A stretch of DNA of 64,000 nt from contig JABTUY010000003.1 of NCBI GenBank assembly GCA_015075165.1, positions 372,001-436,000 on the forward strand. The letters are read 5' to 3'. Shown here piece after piece: positions 9,880 to 17,777 of the stretch (its first letter is position 1; each line of letters opens with the position of its first letter). The position numbers were made by a program, and so were the translations under genes. The notes beneath the pieces were generated by a model. The model was not told the DNA's origin. It saw only the letters and a program-made list of their open reading frames with translations, and made no database searches. Source of the stretch: Ideonella sp. (lineage in GTDB: Bacteria > Pseudomonadota > Gammaproteobacteria > Burkholderiales > Burkholderiaceae_C).

Positions 9880-11406
9880 TCATGCCGCGGCCTCCATCGC
9901 CGCCTCCACCGCCAGGCTCTGCGCGTCGCGATAGATCGTCGCCACCGCGAGCACGCGCCCCGCGCGTTTGTAGTGCACCGCGCAGTCGCGCGCCATGATG
10001 TCGCCCTCGACCTCGATCGCGTCCCAGCCCTCGGCATGGCCGACATAGTTGATCGGCACGTCGTAGTGCTGGCTCCAGAAGAACGGCACCGCGGTGAACG
10101 CCTCGCGCGCGCCGAGCATGTTGCGCGCGGCGGTCTGGCCCTGGCGCTGTGCGACCACCCAGTGCTCGACGCGAATCGCCGCGCCGCTGCCCCGGTCGGG
10201 CCAGCGTGCGATGTCGCCGGCCGCGTAAATGCCGGGCATGCTCGTCTGCAGCGTGGCATCGACGACCACGCCGCGGTCGAGCGCGAGCCCGGCGCGCTCG
10301 GCCAGCGCGAGGCGCGGCCGCACGCCGACACCGGCCACCACCAGCTCGGCCTCGAGCGTGGCACCGTTGTTCAGCGTGACCTGCCGCGCGTCGATCGCGC
10401 TCGCCGTGTTGCCGAGGTGGAAGACGACGCCGTGCTGCTCGTGCAGCGCACGCACGAAGTCGCCGAGCTGCGCGCCGAGCACGCGCTCCATCGGCCGCTG
10501 CTCGGGCGCGACCACGTGCACCTGGAGGCCGCGCGTGCGCAGCGCCGCCGCCACTTCGAGCCCGATGAAGCTGGCGCCGAGCACGACTGCGCGGCGCGCG
10601 CCCGCGGCGTGCGCGATGATCGCGCGGCAATCGGCCAGACTGCGCAGCGTGTGCACGTGCGGCAATTCCATGCCGGAGCCCTCCAGCCGCACCGGCTCGG
10701 CCCCGGTGGCGAGCAGCAGCCGGTCGTAGCCGAGACGCTCGCCGCTGCCGAGCACCACCTCGCGAGCGCCGGCATCGAGCGCGGTCACGGTGGTGCCCAG
10801 GCGCAGCTCGATGCGCTGCGCGGCGTACCAGTCGTCGCCGCGCAGCGGAATCCAGTCCTCCGGCGCGCTGCCGGCGAGGTAGTCTTTCGACAGGTTCGGC
10901 CGGTCGACCGGCGCTGCGGCATCCTCGCTCAGCATCGTGACGCTGCCGTCGTAGCCCGAGCGGCGCAGCATCTCGGCGGCCGCGAAGCCAGCCGCGCCAC
11001 CACCGACGATCACGATGCGCCGCGGCGGGTCGCCCGCCGCCTCGATGCGGCGCGGCGCGGCCGCAGGTGCCTTGCCGAGCACGAAGACCTTGCCACCGCG
11101 CACCGCGGTGCGCCAGCAGCCGACGCCATCGATCGCCGGCGCGTGCAGCGCCTCGCCGCTGCGCAGGCTGAAGCACGCGTGGTGCCACGGGCAGCGCACC
11201 GTGTCGCCGACGATCGAGCCTTCGGCGAGCGGGCCGTGATAGTGGCTGCAACTCGCGCCGATCGCGAAGTACTCGCCACCGCGGCGCGCGAGCAGCACCG
11301 CATCGTCGCCGACATGGCCGGCGAGCATCTGCCCGTCGGCCAGTCGATCGACGGCGATGCCGGCCGCCAGATCGGGCCCGCGGTCGGCGGCAGCATCAGC
11401 GCTCAT
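9880..11406 (-). CDS. Rieske-FAD/NAD(P) oxidoreductase fusion (AIFL/ferredoxin reductase type)
   Basis: A 508-residue soluble enzyme. Residues about 12-112 form a Rieske domain with both cluster motifs, CSHYHGPL and CPWHHACF, which bind a [2Fe-2S] cluster through two Cys and two His. From about residue 128 a pyridine nucleotide-disulfide oxidoreductase fold begins (IVIVGGGAAGFAAAEML for FAD, VVLGASFIGLEVAAAL for NAD(P)H, GIYAAGDIA for FAD). This arrangement is known from AIF-like and ferredoxin reductase-like proteins that pass electrons from NAD(P)H. Electron acceptor unknown. Confidence 0.93.
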   Translation of the reverse strand: MSADAAADRGPDLAAGIAVDRLADGQMLAGHVGDDAVLLARRGGEYFAIGASCSHYHGPLAEGSIVGDTVRCPWHHACFSLRSGEALHAPAIDGVGCWRTAVRGGKVFVLGKAPAAAPRRIEAAGDPPRRIVIVGGGAAGFAAAEMLRRSGYDGSVTMLSEDAAAPVDRPNLSKDYLAGSAPEDWIPLRGDDWYAAQRIELRLGTTVTALDAGAREVVLGSGERLGYDRLLLATGAEPVRLEGSGMELPHVHTLRSLADCRAIIAHAAGARRAVVLGASFIGLEVAAALRTRGLQVHVVAPEQRPMERVLGAQLGDFVRALHEQHGVVFHLGNTASAIDARQVTLNNGATLEAELVVAGVGVRPRLALAERAGLALDRGVVVDATLQTSMPGIYAAGDIARWPDRGSGAAIRVEHWVVAQRQGQTAARNMLGAREAFTAVPFFWSQHYDVPINYVGHAEGWDAIEVEGDIMARDCAVHYKRAGRVLAVATIYRDAQSLAVEAAMEAAA

Positions 11407-11902
11407 CTCGAACTCCGCAGCGTGGACACAGGGTCATGCTACGCGCGCAGCTGCGACGCGCACGCGGCGAAGACCCTGCCGTGGTTGCGGTCGCCGTGCG
11501 CGATTCGAGGTGACCGCGAACGACGTCGTCTTCGTGCACACCACAAGCAGGTTCGCACGGCGCAATACGCCTACGCCACAGTGCGACATTGACCTCGAAC
11601 GTTGCACCAACCGCGTGCAGCCGCTACAGTGCGCGCCATGTGGTTCGCCCTCTTCACCGCCGCACTTCGCGACGCACAGCACTTCGCAGCCGCCTTGGCT
11701 GCGTGCACGCTGCGCGCGCGTGCACTGCGCGCCGTGACGGAGGCTCGTACCCCGTCGCCGGCCGCACATTCCTGAGCCCGGCGATCACCCCTACCCCCTC
11801 ACAGCGCACCCCTTTCGATCGCCGGGCCTCACAGAAAGCCCGCGCATGTGACGCGCGTCCCCGAAGGACGACCATGCGTCTGAAACCGGAAAGGAATGCC
11901 TC
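11407..11902. other. intergenic region, no confident gene
   Basis: This 496-bp stretch separates the divergent oxidoreductase and GreA-like genes and must hold their promoters, which I cannot place confidently. One small frame, 11638-11775 on the plus strand (45 residues, Ala-rich, start MWFALFTAAL), has no recognisable family and may be chance. Confidence 0.4.
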
Positions 11903-12325
11903 GTGGAAGCCCTCGCCCTCGAGCGTACGCTCACCGAACTGGACCATGTCCGTCTCTCGAACCTGCTGCGACGTGACCGGCGCAGCGATCGGTCCTCACT
12001 GCCATCGGCCGAGATCGAAGACCTGCTCGACGGCTGCGCCGTCGTGACCTCGCGCCAGATGCAGCCCGACGTGGTGACGATGTACTCGCAGGTGCTGCTG
12101 CAAGACGTCGACACCGGCGTGCGCAGCAAGCTGACGCTGTGCTACCCGGCCGACGCCGAGCCCGCCGCGGGTTTCGTCTCGGTGCTGTCGCCGGTGGGCA
12201 GCAGCCTGCTCGGGCTGCCGGTCGGCGCGGTGGCGCGTTGGCGCACGCCCGCGGGCGATGAGCGCGGTGCCGAGATCATCGGCATCCCGTTCCAGCCCGA
12301 GGCCTGCGGCGACTACGCGATGTAA
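11903..12325 (+). CDS. rnk: GreA/GreB-family nucleoside diphosphate kinase regulator (Rnk-like)
   Basis: A 140-residue protein. The C-terminal half (SKLTLCYPADAEPAAGFVSVL, SPVGSSLLGLPVGAVARW) is the FKBP-like domain of GreA, and the short N-terminal region is the reduced coiled coil of Rnk, which binds RNA polymerase without cleavage-factor activity. No ATG fits; the GTG at 11903 follows AAAGGAA at a good distance. The symbol rests on family resemblance only. Confidence 0.8.
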   Translation: MEALALERTLTELDHVRLSNLLRRDRRSDRSSLPSAEIEDLLDGCAVVTSRQMQPDVVTMYSQVLLQDVDTGVRSKLTLCYPADAEPAAGFVSVLSPVGSSLLGLPVGAVARWRTPAGDERGAEIIGIPFQPEACGDYAM

Positions 12326-12483
12326 CGCGCGCACGGCCGCGCGCTACATGAGTGCGGCCGTGCGCTGCACGGCATCCGCTGCCGCGGCGGACTTTCGGCC
12401 ACCTCGATACAGCTTTCGGCTGCAGCCGCGGCGCGGGCTCTTCCCGCGCCGCAAGGATCTCAACCCGACGGAGGGTGGTGCCA

Positions 12484-13515
12484 ATGACCATGCTCAAGTC
12501 CATCTTGGCGGCAACCGACTTCACGCCGCACGGCCGCCACGCGGTGCAGCGCGCCGCGCGGCTCGCGCGCGAGCACGGTGCACGCCTCGAGATCGTGCAT
12601 GTGCTCGAATCCGCAGGCTCGCGCGCGCTGCGGCACTGGTTCGGCTCGTCGCCCGATCGCGCGGGCAATGTCGAGCACGCGCAGCACACGCTGCAGCGCA
12701 TGGCGCACGAACTCGCGCACTCGCACGGCGTGGTGGCGAGCGTCAGCGTCGTCGCAGGCGTTGCGTTCGAGGTCTTGCTGCAAGCATCGCGGAGCGTGGC
12801 GATGGTGGTGCTCGGCCGGCGCGATCGAGGTCGTCTCGAGAGCGCACTGATCGGCTCGACGACCGACCGGCTGCTCGACGCCTGCGCACGCCCGGTGCTG
12901 GTGGTCAAGATGCCGGCGCACTCACCCTACGAGCGGCTGCTGGCGCCGATCGACTTCAGCGGTTCGGCGGATGCCGCGGTCCGGCTCGCCGCTGGCGTGG
13001 CGCGCGATGCCAGCCTGCAGGTCTTCCACGCGATCGGCTCGCGGTGCCCCACCCCGTCGCTTGCCGATGACGCTGCCGCGCGCGCGCTCGGCACCACGCG
13101 GCTGCGTGCCGAAGACGGCGCCGCGGCACGCATGCGCCGGAGGGTGGCACGGCTGGGCCTCGACAGCACGCGCATCAGTTTCGCGGCGACCCACGGGCCC
13201 GCCGCCGACGCCGCGCTGCGCCAGGCGATCGCCCTCGACGCCGACCTGATCGTCGCCGGCAAGCGTGGCCAACCGGGTCAGTGGCCCGCGGGCAGTGTCA
13301 GCCGCGCGCTGCTGGCAGGCGCCGCGTGCGACGTGCTGATCGTGCCGCGGCCGGCCGATGCATCGCGCGCCAACGTGCGCTGGCTGGCCGCGCGGCCGGT
13401 GGTCCCGACCGCCGGTGCCGCGGCCATCGCCCGCAGCGCGGCCGCGCTGGCCTCGCTTCCCCCGCCGCCACCGGCGATCGCCACGGCCCTGTGGCCCACA
13501 AGGAGTGCAGTATGA
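12484..13515 (+). CDS. universal stress protein with two tandem UspA domains
   Basis: The 343-residue protein begins at ATG 12484 behind GGAGGGTGG. The first UspA domain is MLKSILAATDFTPHGRHAVQRA to about residue 140, ending in the ATP-binding G-2x-G-9x-G(S/T) type segment (GRRDRGRLESALIGSTTDRLL). The second begins YERLLAPIDFSGSADAAV and ends AGKRGQPGQWPAGSVSRALL. Tandem Usp proteins are stress-induced adenine nucleotide-binding proteins. About 35 extra residues follow the second domain. Its stop overlaps the start of the small frame at 13512. Confidence 0.9.
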   Translation: MTMLKSILAATDFTPHGRHAVQRAARLAREHGARLEIVHVLESAGSRALRHWFGSSPDRAGNVEHAQHTLQRMAHELAHSHGVVASVSVVAGVAFEVLLQASRSVAMVVLGRRDRGRLESALIGSTTDRLLDACARPVLVVKMPAHSPYERLLAPIDFSGSADAAVRLAAGVARDASLQVFHAIGSRCPTPSLADDAAARALGTTRLRAEDGAAARMRRRVARLGLDSTRISFAATHGPAADAALRQAIALDADLIVAGKRGQPGQWPAGSVSRALLAGAACDVLIVPRPADASRANVRWLAARPVVPTAGAAAIARSAAALASLPPPPPAIATALWPTRSAV

Positions 13516-13838
13516 AGACCTTCATGCCCTGGATCGCGCTGATGCCTGCGCAAGCGCACGAAGTTCGCCGCGTCGCCGGCTTCCTCTACGGCTGGCTGCA
13601 GCGCGAGCACCAGCTGAACCTGCGCGCCTACGACCGCTGGTGGACCGGCACGCCGGCTGCCGAGGGCGCAGCGCGGTCACTCGAGCGCGGCGCGAGGGCG
13701 CTACCGGCGCACGGCGAGGCACATCGGCGTCGGCGCACCGGAGCGGCGACCGCGCCGATCAATGCGCCGGCTTCAAGCCGGGGGGCTCCTCGCCCCAATG
13801 GAACAGCGCGGCTCCGGAGAGCAGCATGGCGACCGTGA
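13512..13838 (+). CDS. small hypothetical protein, probably broken at its C-terminus
   Basis: The frame starts with ATGA overlapping the stress-protein stop and has GGAG 8 nt upstream. The first about 55 residues (MKTFMPWIALMPAQAHEVRR, then a helix ending RAYDRWW) look like a real helical protein. From about residue 60 the sequence becomes Arg/Ala-rich and runs antisense over an MFS remnant, so the true C-terminus was probably lost when the scar zone formed. No family recognised. Confidence 0.4.
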   Translation: MKTFMPWIALMPAQAHEVRRVAGFLYGWLQREHQLNLRAYDRWWTGTPAAEGAARSLERGARALPAHGEAHRRRRTGAATAPINAPASSRGAPRPNGTARLRRAAWRP

Positions 13839-14046
13839 CGAACCAGAACGCGCGTTCCACGTGGCCGCCGAAGCCGGCGGCCACGCCGAGCCCGAGCGCA
13901 CCGACGCCGTAGCGCAGGTCGCGCCGGAAGCGGTAGATGCCGATCGCCGACGCGCGCCAGCTCGGGTGCGCGATGTCGACCACGGCGGCGATCAGGTTCG
14001 GATATGGCATCGCCATGCCGATGCCGCTGACCGCGGCCGATGTGGC
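13759..14046 (-). pseudogene. C-terminal remnant of an MFS transporter
   Basis: About 95 codons encode the last membrane segments of a major facilitator protein: SAAVSGIGMAMPYPNLIAAV, then RASAIGIYRFRRDLRYGVGALGLGV (the family pattern for helices 10-11) and a final helix ending HWGEEPP. An in-frame stop lies just upstream at about 14047-14049 and the preceding ten helices are absent, so this is a 5'-deleted gene. Confidence 0.7.
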
Positions 14047-14103
14047 TCACCATGCAGGTGGCGCCTGAGTGCGGCCACGGCGATCGAATGCCGGCGATGC
14101 GGC

Positions 14104-14310
14104 TCAGGCCGGCGCGTAGCCCGCTTCGGTCAGCGCATCCGACAGCGCGCCGCGATCCTCACCGCTGTGGACACGCACGGTGCGTGATTTCAGATCGATC
14201 TCGACCTGGCACACCGGATCCGCCTGCTTCAAGGCCTGAGTGACCCTGCCGGCGCAATGGCCGCAGCTCATGTCGGGCAACTGGAACTCGATCGTCTTCA
14301 ACTCGGCCAC
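14104..14310 (-). CDS. heavy-metal-associated (CopZ-like) copper chaperone
   Basis: A 68-residue single HMA domain with the metal-binding loop MSCGHCAGRV at residues 14-23, where two Cys bind Cu(I). Such chaperones carry copper to a CopA exporter or to a CueR-type regulator. Neither partner gene is in the window, so the chaperone is orphaned here. A MerR-family promoter precedes it at 14346-14376, which supports metal-induced expression. Confidence 0.88.
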   Translation of the reverse strand: MAELKTIEFQLPDMSCGHCAGRVTQALKQADPVCQVEIDLKSRTVRVHSGEDRGALSDALTEAGYAPA

Positions 14311-14345
14311 GGGACTCTCCTTCGCTCGATGCTGAGCAGGCGACG

Positions 14346-14376
14346 ATCATCAAGCTTGCCACGATGGCAAGGTCAA
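14346..14376 (-). promoter_or_regulatory. MerR/CueR-type promoter of the copper chaperone gene
   Basis: On the minus strand a -35 TTGACC (14371-14376) and a -10-like GATGAT (14346-14351) are separated by an over-long 19-bp spacer. The spacer overlaps the palindrome CTTGCCATCGTGGCAAG (14355-14371). A 19-20 bp spacer filled by a dyad is the hallmark of MerR-family metal regulators, and CTTGCC/GGCAAG arms are common for CueR/HmrR sites in proteobacteria. The regulator gene is not in the window. Confidence 0.75.
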
Positions 14377-14412
14377 GCGGCACGACCCCAGGGAGACCGG
14401 ATCGGGGCCGAG

Positions 14413-15005
14413 ATGGGGCGAACCGCCAAGACCCAGAGGCTCACCGCGTTGACCGTTCGCAAGTATGCCGGCGACCCGTCGTCGCAAACGCCGCTGCACG
14501 ATGGCGGCGGCCTCTACCTTCGCAAGCGCGGCGCCGCGCTGCACTGGACGCTGAGGCTCACCGGCCCGGCGAGCGGCACCGAGCTATGGCACCGCCTGTT
14601 CCCCGGCGATCCCCTCGGCCCTACCCGCACAAGGGCCTCGCTGATGCGCGCGCCGAGGCGCGGCGGCTGTGCTCCCGCGCTCGTCCGGCATCGACCCGCG
14701 CGCCAAGCGTCGGCGCCAGACTCGAGCCCGTGAAGAAGCCGATGCGCAGCAGCGTCGGGCGCAGGAGCGGCGCATCACCGTCAGGGCGCTCTTCGACCGC
14801 CGGGCTGCGATCGAACTTCGGCCCCGCAAGCTGGCCGGCGGCACGAGGCTTGGCCGCAAGGACGCGGGAGCGTTCACGAAAGCGCAGTTCGAGCGGTGGG
14901 TGTTCCCGAAGGTCGGTGACATCGCCGTGGAAGAAGTGAAGCGCGCCAACTTGCTGACCATCCTCGATGGCGTCGAGGCCGAAGGCAAGCTGAGGATGGC
15001 CAACG
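14413..15005 (+). pseudogene. truncated, frameshifted DUF4102-type tyrosine integrase
   Basis: The ATG at 14413 opens an integrase arm-binding domain (LTALTVRKYAGD, LHDGGGLYLRKR). The frame shifts near 14617 (continuing PYPHKGLADARAEARRL) and again near 14690 (continuing DPRAKRRRQTRAREEA). Core-binding sequence runs on (FTKAQFERWVFPKVGDIAV) to about GKLRMAN at 15005, where it stops matching. The whole catalytic domain with the R-H-R-Y residues is missing. This marks an older insertion next to the same tRNA region. Confidence 0.8.
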
Positions 15006-15019
15006 GCGCGGGGAGCACC

Positions 15020-15038
15020 GTATGCACGATGTGCATAC
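15020..15038. promoter_or_regulatory. palindromic operator of the toxin-antitoxin operon
   Basis: Perfect 8-bp arms GTATGCAC and GTGCATAC with a 3-bp centre, 18 nt before the antitoxin ATG. DUF1778 antitoxins are ribbon-helix-helix proteins that bind such dyads to repress their own operon. A -10-like TACAGT follows at 15045-15050. Confidence 0.7.
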
Positions 15039-15056
15039 ATCTGCTACAGTGCAGAC

Positions 15057-15329
15057 ATGAGCGCTACCGCCTCGACCGTCATCAATCTGCGCACGCCGGC
15101 CTCGCAGCGTGAACTGATCGATCGTGCCGCCCAGTTGCAGGGCAAGAGCCGCACAGAGTTCATGCTGGAAGCATCGCGCGAGAAGGCGCAGCAGGTGCTG
15201 CTCGATCAGACCCTCTTCAGCGTGACGCCCAAGCAGTACAAGGCGTTCATCGCGCTGATGGACGCACCGCTGGGCAAGAACGTCGCGCTGCAGCGGCTAC
15301 TGACCAAGCGTTCGCCTTGGGAGAAGTGA
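15057..15329 (+). CDS. tacA: DUF1778 antitoxin (TacA-like ribbon-helix-helix)
   Basis: A 90-residue protein beginning STVINLRTPASQRELIDRAA, the DUF1778 ribbon-helix-helix DNA-binding segment (residues about 7-45), followed by a C-terminal tail that wraps the toxin in known pairs. It neutralises the GNAT toxin encoded by the overlapping next gene and represses the operon. It begins directly where the broken integrase ends. Confidence 0.88.
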   Translation: MSATASTVINLRTPASQRELIDRAAQLQGKSRTEFMLEASREKAQQVLLDQTLFSVTPKQYKAFIALMDAPLGKNVALQRLLTKRSPWEK

Positions 15330-15814
15330 ACTTGGCGGCGCTCGGGCCGCCAGTGCCGATCACCGCCGAGCACGACACGTCATTGTTCAACTGCCGGCAC
15401 GATGCGCTGATCCAGTGGCTGCGCAGGCGCGCACTGGCCAACGCATCGAGCGGCGCCACGCGCACCTACGTCGTCTGCGCCGAAAGTCAGCGTGTGGTGG
15501 GCTACTACGCTTTGGCCGCCGGCTCGCTGGATGTCGGGTTGGCCCCGTCGCGCTTGCGGCGCAACATGCCCGACCCGTTGCCGGTGGTCGTGCTTGGTCG
15601 GCTGGCCGTCGATGACGCGTGGTCGGGTCGCGGCGTCGGCAGCGGGCTGCTCAAGGATGCCGTCCTGCGCTCGCTCCAGGCGGCAGAGATCATCGGTGCC
15701 TGCGCCCTGATGTGCCACGCGATCGACACCGACGCCAAGACGTTTTACGCGAGACATGGTTTCGTCGAATCGCCAACGCAAGAGCTGACCATGATGATCG
15801 GACTGCGCCGCTGA
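15326..15814 (+). CDS. tacT: GNAT-family toxin (TacT-like aminoacyl-tRNA acetyltransferase)
   Basis: Starting at GTG 15326 (overlapping the antitoxin stop by 4 nt; a TTG at 15317 is the alternative) the 162-residue protein has an acetyl-CoA site VLGRLAVDDAWSGRGVGSGLLKDA (key R/Q-X-X-G-X-G/A form GRGVGS) and a C-terminal FYARHGFVES, the active-site Tyr region of TacT. TacT-type toxins acetylate the amino group of charged tRNAs and block translation. The pairing with DUF1778 is diagnostic. Confidence 0.88.
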   Translation: MNLAALGPPVPITAEHDTSLFNCRHDALIQWLRRRALANASSGATRTYVVCAESQRVVGYYALAAGSLDVGLAPSRLRRNMPDPLPVVVLGRLAVDDAWSGRGVGSGLLKDAVLRSLQAAEIIGACALMCHAIDTDAKTFYARHGFVESPTQELTMMIGLRR

Positions 15815-15839
15815 CGGCTCGTGCTGCGAATGCCCGCGT

Positions 15840-15971
15840 TGCGCGCTGGACTCGATGCTCGGCCTGCGCACGCGCCACCTCGGGATCGGTGATCGATAGG
15901 TGCAGGTAGAGCGGCTCGGCGGCGACGTCCTGCCCGTTGGCCGAAGGTTCCAAGATGTTCAGCGAGTCCAC
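15840..15971 (-). pseudogene. possible 5' fragment of a chromosomal gene
   Basis: Reading leftward from ATG 15971 about 45 codons (MDSLNILEPSANGQDVAAEP...LHLSITDPEVARAQAE) have a protein-like composition. The frame then runs antisense into the toxin gene and loses that character. It may be the remains of a chromosomal gene once downstream of the tRNA. No family recognised. Confidence 0.25.
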
Positions 15972-16007
15972 TTCGAGTCCCTCTACGACTGATGATCCTA
16001 AAAGCGA

Positions 16008-16040
16008 AACGGGTTAGCCCCTTGTGAGAGCTAACCCGTT
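16008..16040 (-). terminator. Rho-independent terminator of the tRNA-Pro gene
   Basis: An 11-bp perfect stem (AACGGGTTAGC / GCTAACCCGTT, 11-nt loop) lies 8 nt beyond the encoded CCA of the tRNA-Pro fragment. On the minus strand it is followed by TTCGCTTTTAGG. Its presence shows that the chromosomal side of the integration junction is to the left. Confidence 0.8.
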
Positions 16041-16048
16041 GATCTGAT

Positions 16049-16096
16049 TGGTCGGGGTGGCGGGATTCGAACTCGCGACCCCTTGCACCCCATGCA
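16049..16096 (-). other. attachment site: 3' fragment of tRNA-Pro(GGG)
   Basis: On the minus strand this 48-nt piece reads as the anticodon loop ATGGGGT, the 3' anticodon stem, variable loop, T arm (GTTCGAATC) and acceptor to an encoded CCA of a tRNA-Pro with anticodon GGG. The expected 5' half (D arm, 5' acceptor) is absent and unrelated sequence follows at once. This is the att core left when an element integrates into the 3' end of a tRNA; the intact tRNA should lie at the far end of the element, beyond the window. Confidence 0.85.
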
Positions 16097-16211
16097 TGTC
16101 CAACGGTACCACGTGGGACACCGCGGGACAACCGAAAGCCTTGTAGATCAAGCACTTGGCGCGGACAATCGGTTCCACGTCGTCTCTCAGTACGCCACTC
16201 CAGCCCACTCA

Positions 16212-16235
16212 CGGTTTACCCCTCGGTTTACCCCT
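16212..16235 (+). repeat. tandem 12-bp repeat upstream of the integrase
   Basis: Two perfect adjacent copies of CGGTTTACCCCT, ending 16 nt before the integrase ATG. Likely arm-type integrase binding sites or an operator for integrase expression. Confidence 0.65.
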
Positions 16236-16251
16236 GAGGCGCAACGCACCC

Positions 16252-17745
16252 ATGACGCGCTACCCCAAATCCGGACGCGGCCGGCGCTGGACCATTGTCG
16301 AGCTGAAGGCCATCGGCGCAGCCTGGCGCGGCGACAGTCTCGCAGACGGCGACGGTCTCAGCGGTACGGTCAGGACCGGCGACGGTGGCACGGTCACCGT
16401 GCACTGGCGCTATGCCTTCAAGCGCGAAGGTCGAGTTGCTTGGCACTACTGCGGGACTTGGCCCTTGGTGTCGCTCGAGGCCATCCGCGCCGCCCGCGAC
16501 GCAGCGCGAGACGCGCTGAAGCGGGGTGCCGATCCCAACGAGAAGCGACTCGCTGACCGCATCGAGGAACGTGACCGTGTGCGGGCGACGCTCGCAGCCG
16601 ACGCGCAAAGGCGAGCCGATGACGCCACGCTTGAAGAGCTCGCGCGCGAGTGGTTGAAGAGCGGCGTGCTGCGCAAGGACGGCAATGCCGACCTGCGCCG
16701 GGCTTTCGAGAAGGACATCGTCCCGATGCTCGGCAGCACACCGGTCCGAACGCTGACTGAGCAGCACCTGCGCGACGCACTCACAGCAGTGGTCGCGCGA
16801 GGCGCAAACCGAATGTCCGTGCGGCTCTGGCGCGACTTGCGACAGATGTTCGCTTGGGCAGAGAAGCGGCAGCCCTGGCGCCGGATGCTGATCGACGGCA
16901 ACCCGGCCGAGCTGGTACGCATCGAAACCATCGTGCCGGTGGACTACGACATGTCCAATGTGCGCGAGCGCACCTTGGACGCCGGCGAAGTCCGAGAGCT
17001 GCGCGACATCTTCTGCCGCATGGATGCAAGCTACGAGAGCGCCAGCGACAAGCGCCGCGCCGCTCGTCCGATGCAGGCGGAGAGCCGGCTTGCGCTCTGG
17101 ATCTGCCTCGGTACGCTGTGCCGCATCGGCGAGTTGCTGATGGCAGAGTGGAAGCATGTCGATCTGAAGGCAGGTACCTGGTTCATCCCAAAGGAGAACG
17201 CCAAAGGAGCGCGGGGCAAGAAGCAGGATCAGCTTGTCTTTCTGTCGGCGTTCTCGTTGGGGCAGTTTTCCGCCTTGCACGCACTGACTGGCAAGACACC
17301 GTGGTGCTTCCCATCGCGTGACGGCGAGTCACACATCGACGTGAAGACGGTCACCAAGCAGGTCGGTGACCGACAGCATCGATTCAAGGATCGCGCAATG
17401 CTGAAGGGCCGGCGCAACGACAACAGCCTGGTGCTGGCCCGTGGAGCGAACGGCGATTGGACGCCCAACGACTTGCGCCGCACTGGCGCCACGATGATGC
17501 AGGCCTTGGGCATCACCCCCGTGGTGGTCGACCGCTGCCAGAACCACGTACTCGAGGGCAGCCGCGTGCGACGGCACTACCTCACCCACCCGTACAACAC
17601 CGAGAAGCGCGAGGCGTGGAGGCGGCTTGGGGAGGAGATCGAAGCGATTCTCGAACTGAAGCGCCCCGCGAAGGCTGCTCATCGTCTCACGGCCGATGCC
17701 TTCAGGCCCAAAGTCATCGCACGGGGATCACCGGTGCCCGCCTAG
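16252..17745 (+). CDS. int: DUF4102-type tyrosine integrase of the ICE
   Basis: A 497-residue tyrosine recombinase starting at ATG 16252; the frame is open upstream across the att site, but that part is not protein-like. An arm-binding DUF4102 domain (to about residue 105) is followed by the core-binding domain (LEELAREWLKSGV). The catalytic domain from about 235 has ALWICLGTLCRIGELLMAEW (first Arg), TPNDLRRTGATMMQALG (second Arg with its context) and the nucleophile region RRHYLTHPYNTEKREAW. It should catalyse integration and excision at tRNA-Pro. The gene points away from the att site. Confidence 0.93.
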   Translation: MTRYPKSGRGRRWTIVELKAIGAAWRGDSLADGDGLSGTVRTGDGGTVTVHWRYAFKREGRVAWHYCGTWPLVSLEAIRAARDAARDALKRGADPNEKRLADRIEERDRVRATLAADAQRRADDATLEELAREWLKSGVLRKDGNADLRRAFEKDIVPMLGSTPVRTLTEQHLRDALTAVVARGANRMSVRLWRDLRQMFAWAEKRQPWRRMLIDGNPAELVRIETIVPVDYDMSNVRERTLDAGEVRELRDIFCRMDASYESASDKRRAARPMQAESRLALWICLGTLCRIGELLMAEWKHVDLKAGTWFIPKENAKGARGKKQDQLVFLSAFSLGQFSALHALTGKTPWCFPSRDGESHIDVKTVTKQVGDRQHRFKDRAMLKGRRNDNSLVLARGANGDWTPNDLRRTGATMMQALGITPVVVDRCQNHVLEGSRVRRHYLTHPYNTEKREAWRRLGEEIEAILELKRPAKAAHRLTADAFRPKVIARGSPVPA

Positions 17746-17777
17746 AGTCGATCAACCGACTCTTGCAGGAGCAGCAA

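Noticed and set aside
14413-15005. Functional second integrase
   Set aside because: Two frame changes and no catalytic domain.
16049-16096. Complete tRNA-Pro gene
   Set aside because: The D arm and 5' acceptor strand are missing; only the 3' part from the anticodon loop is present.
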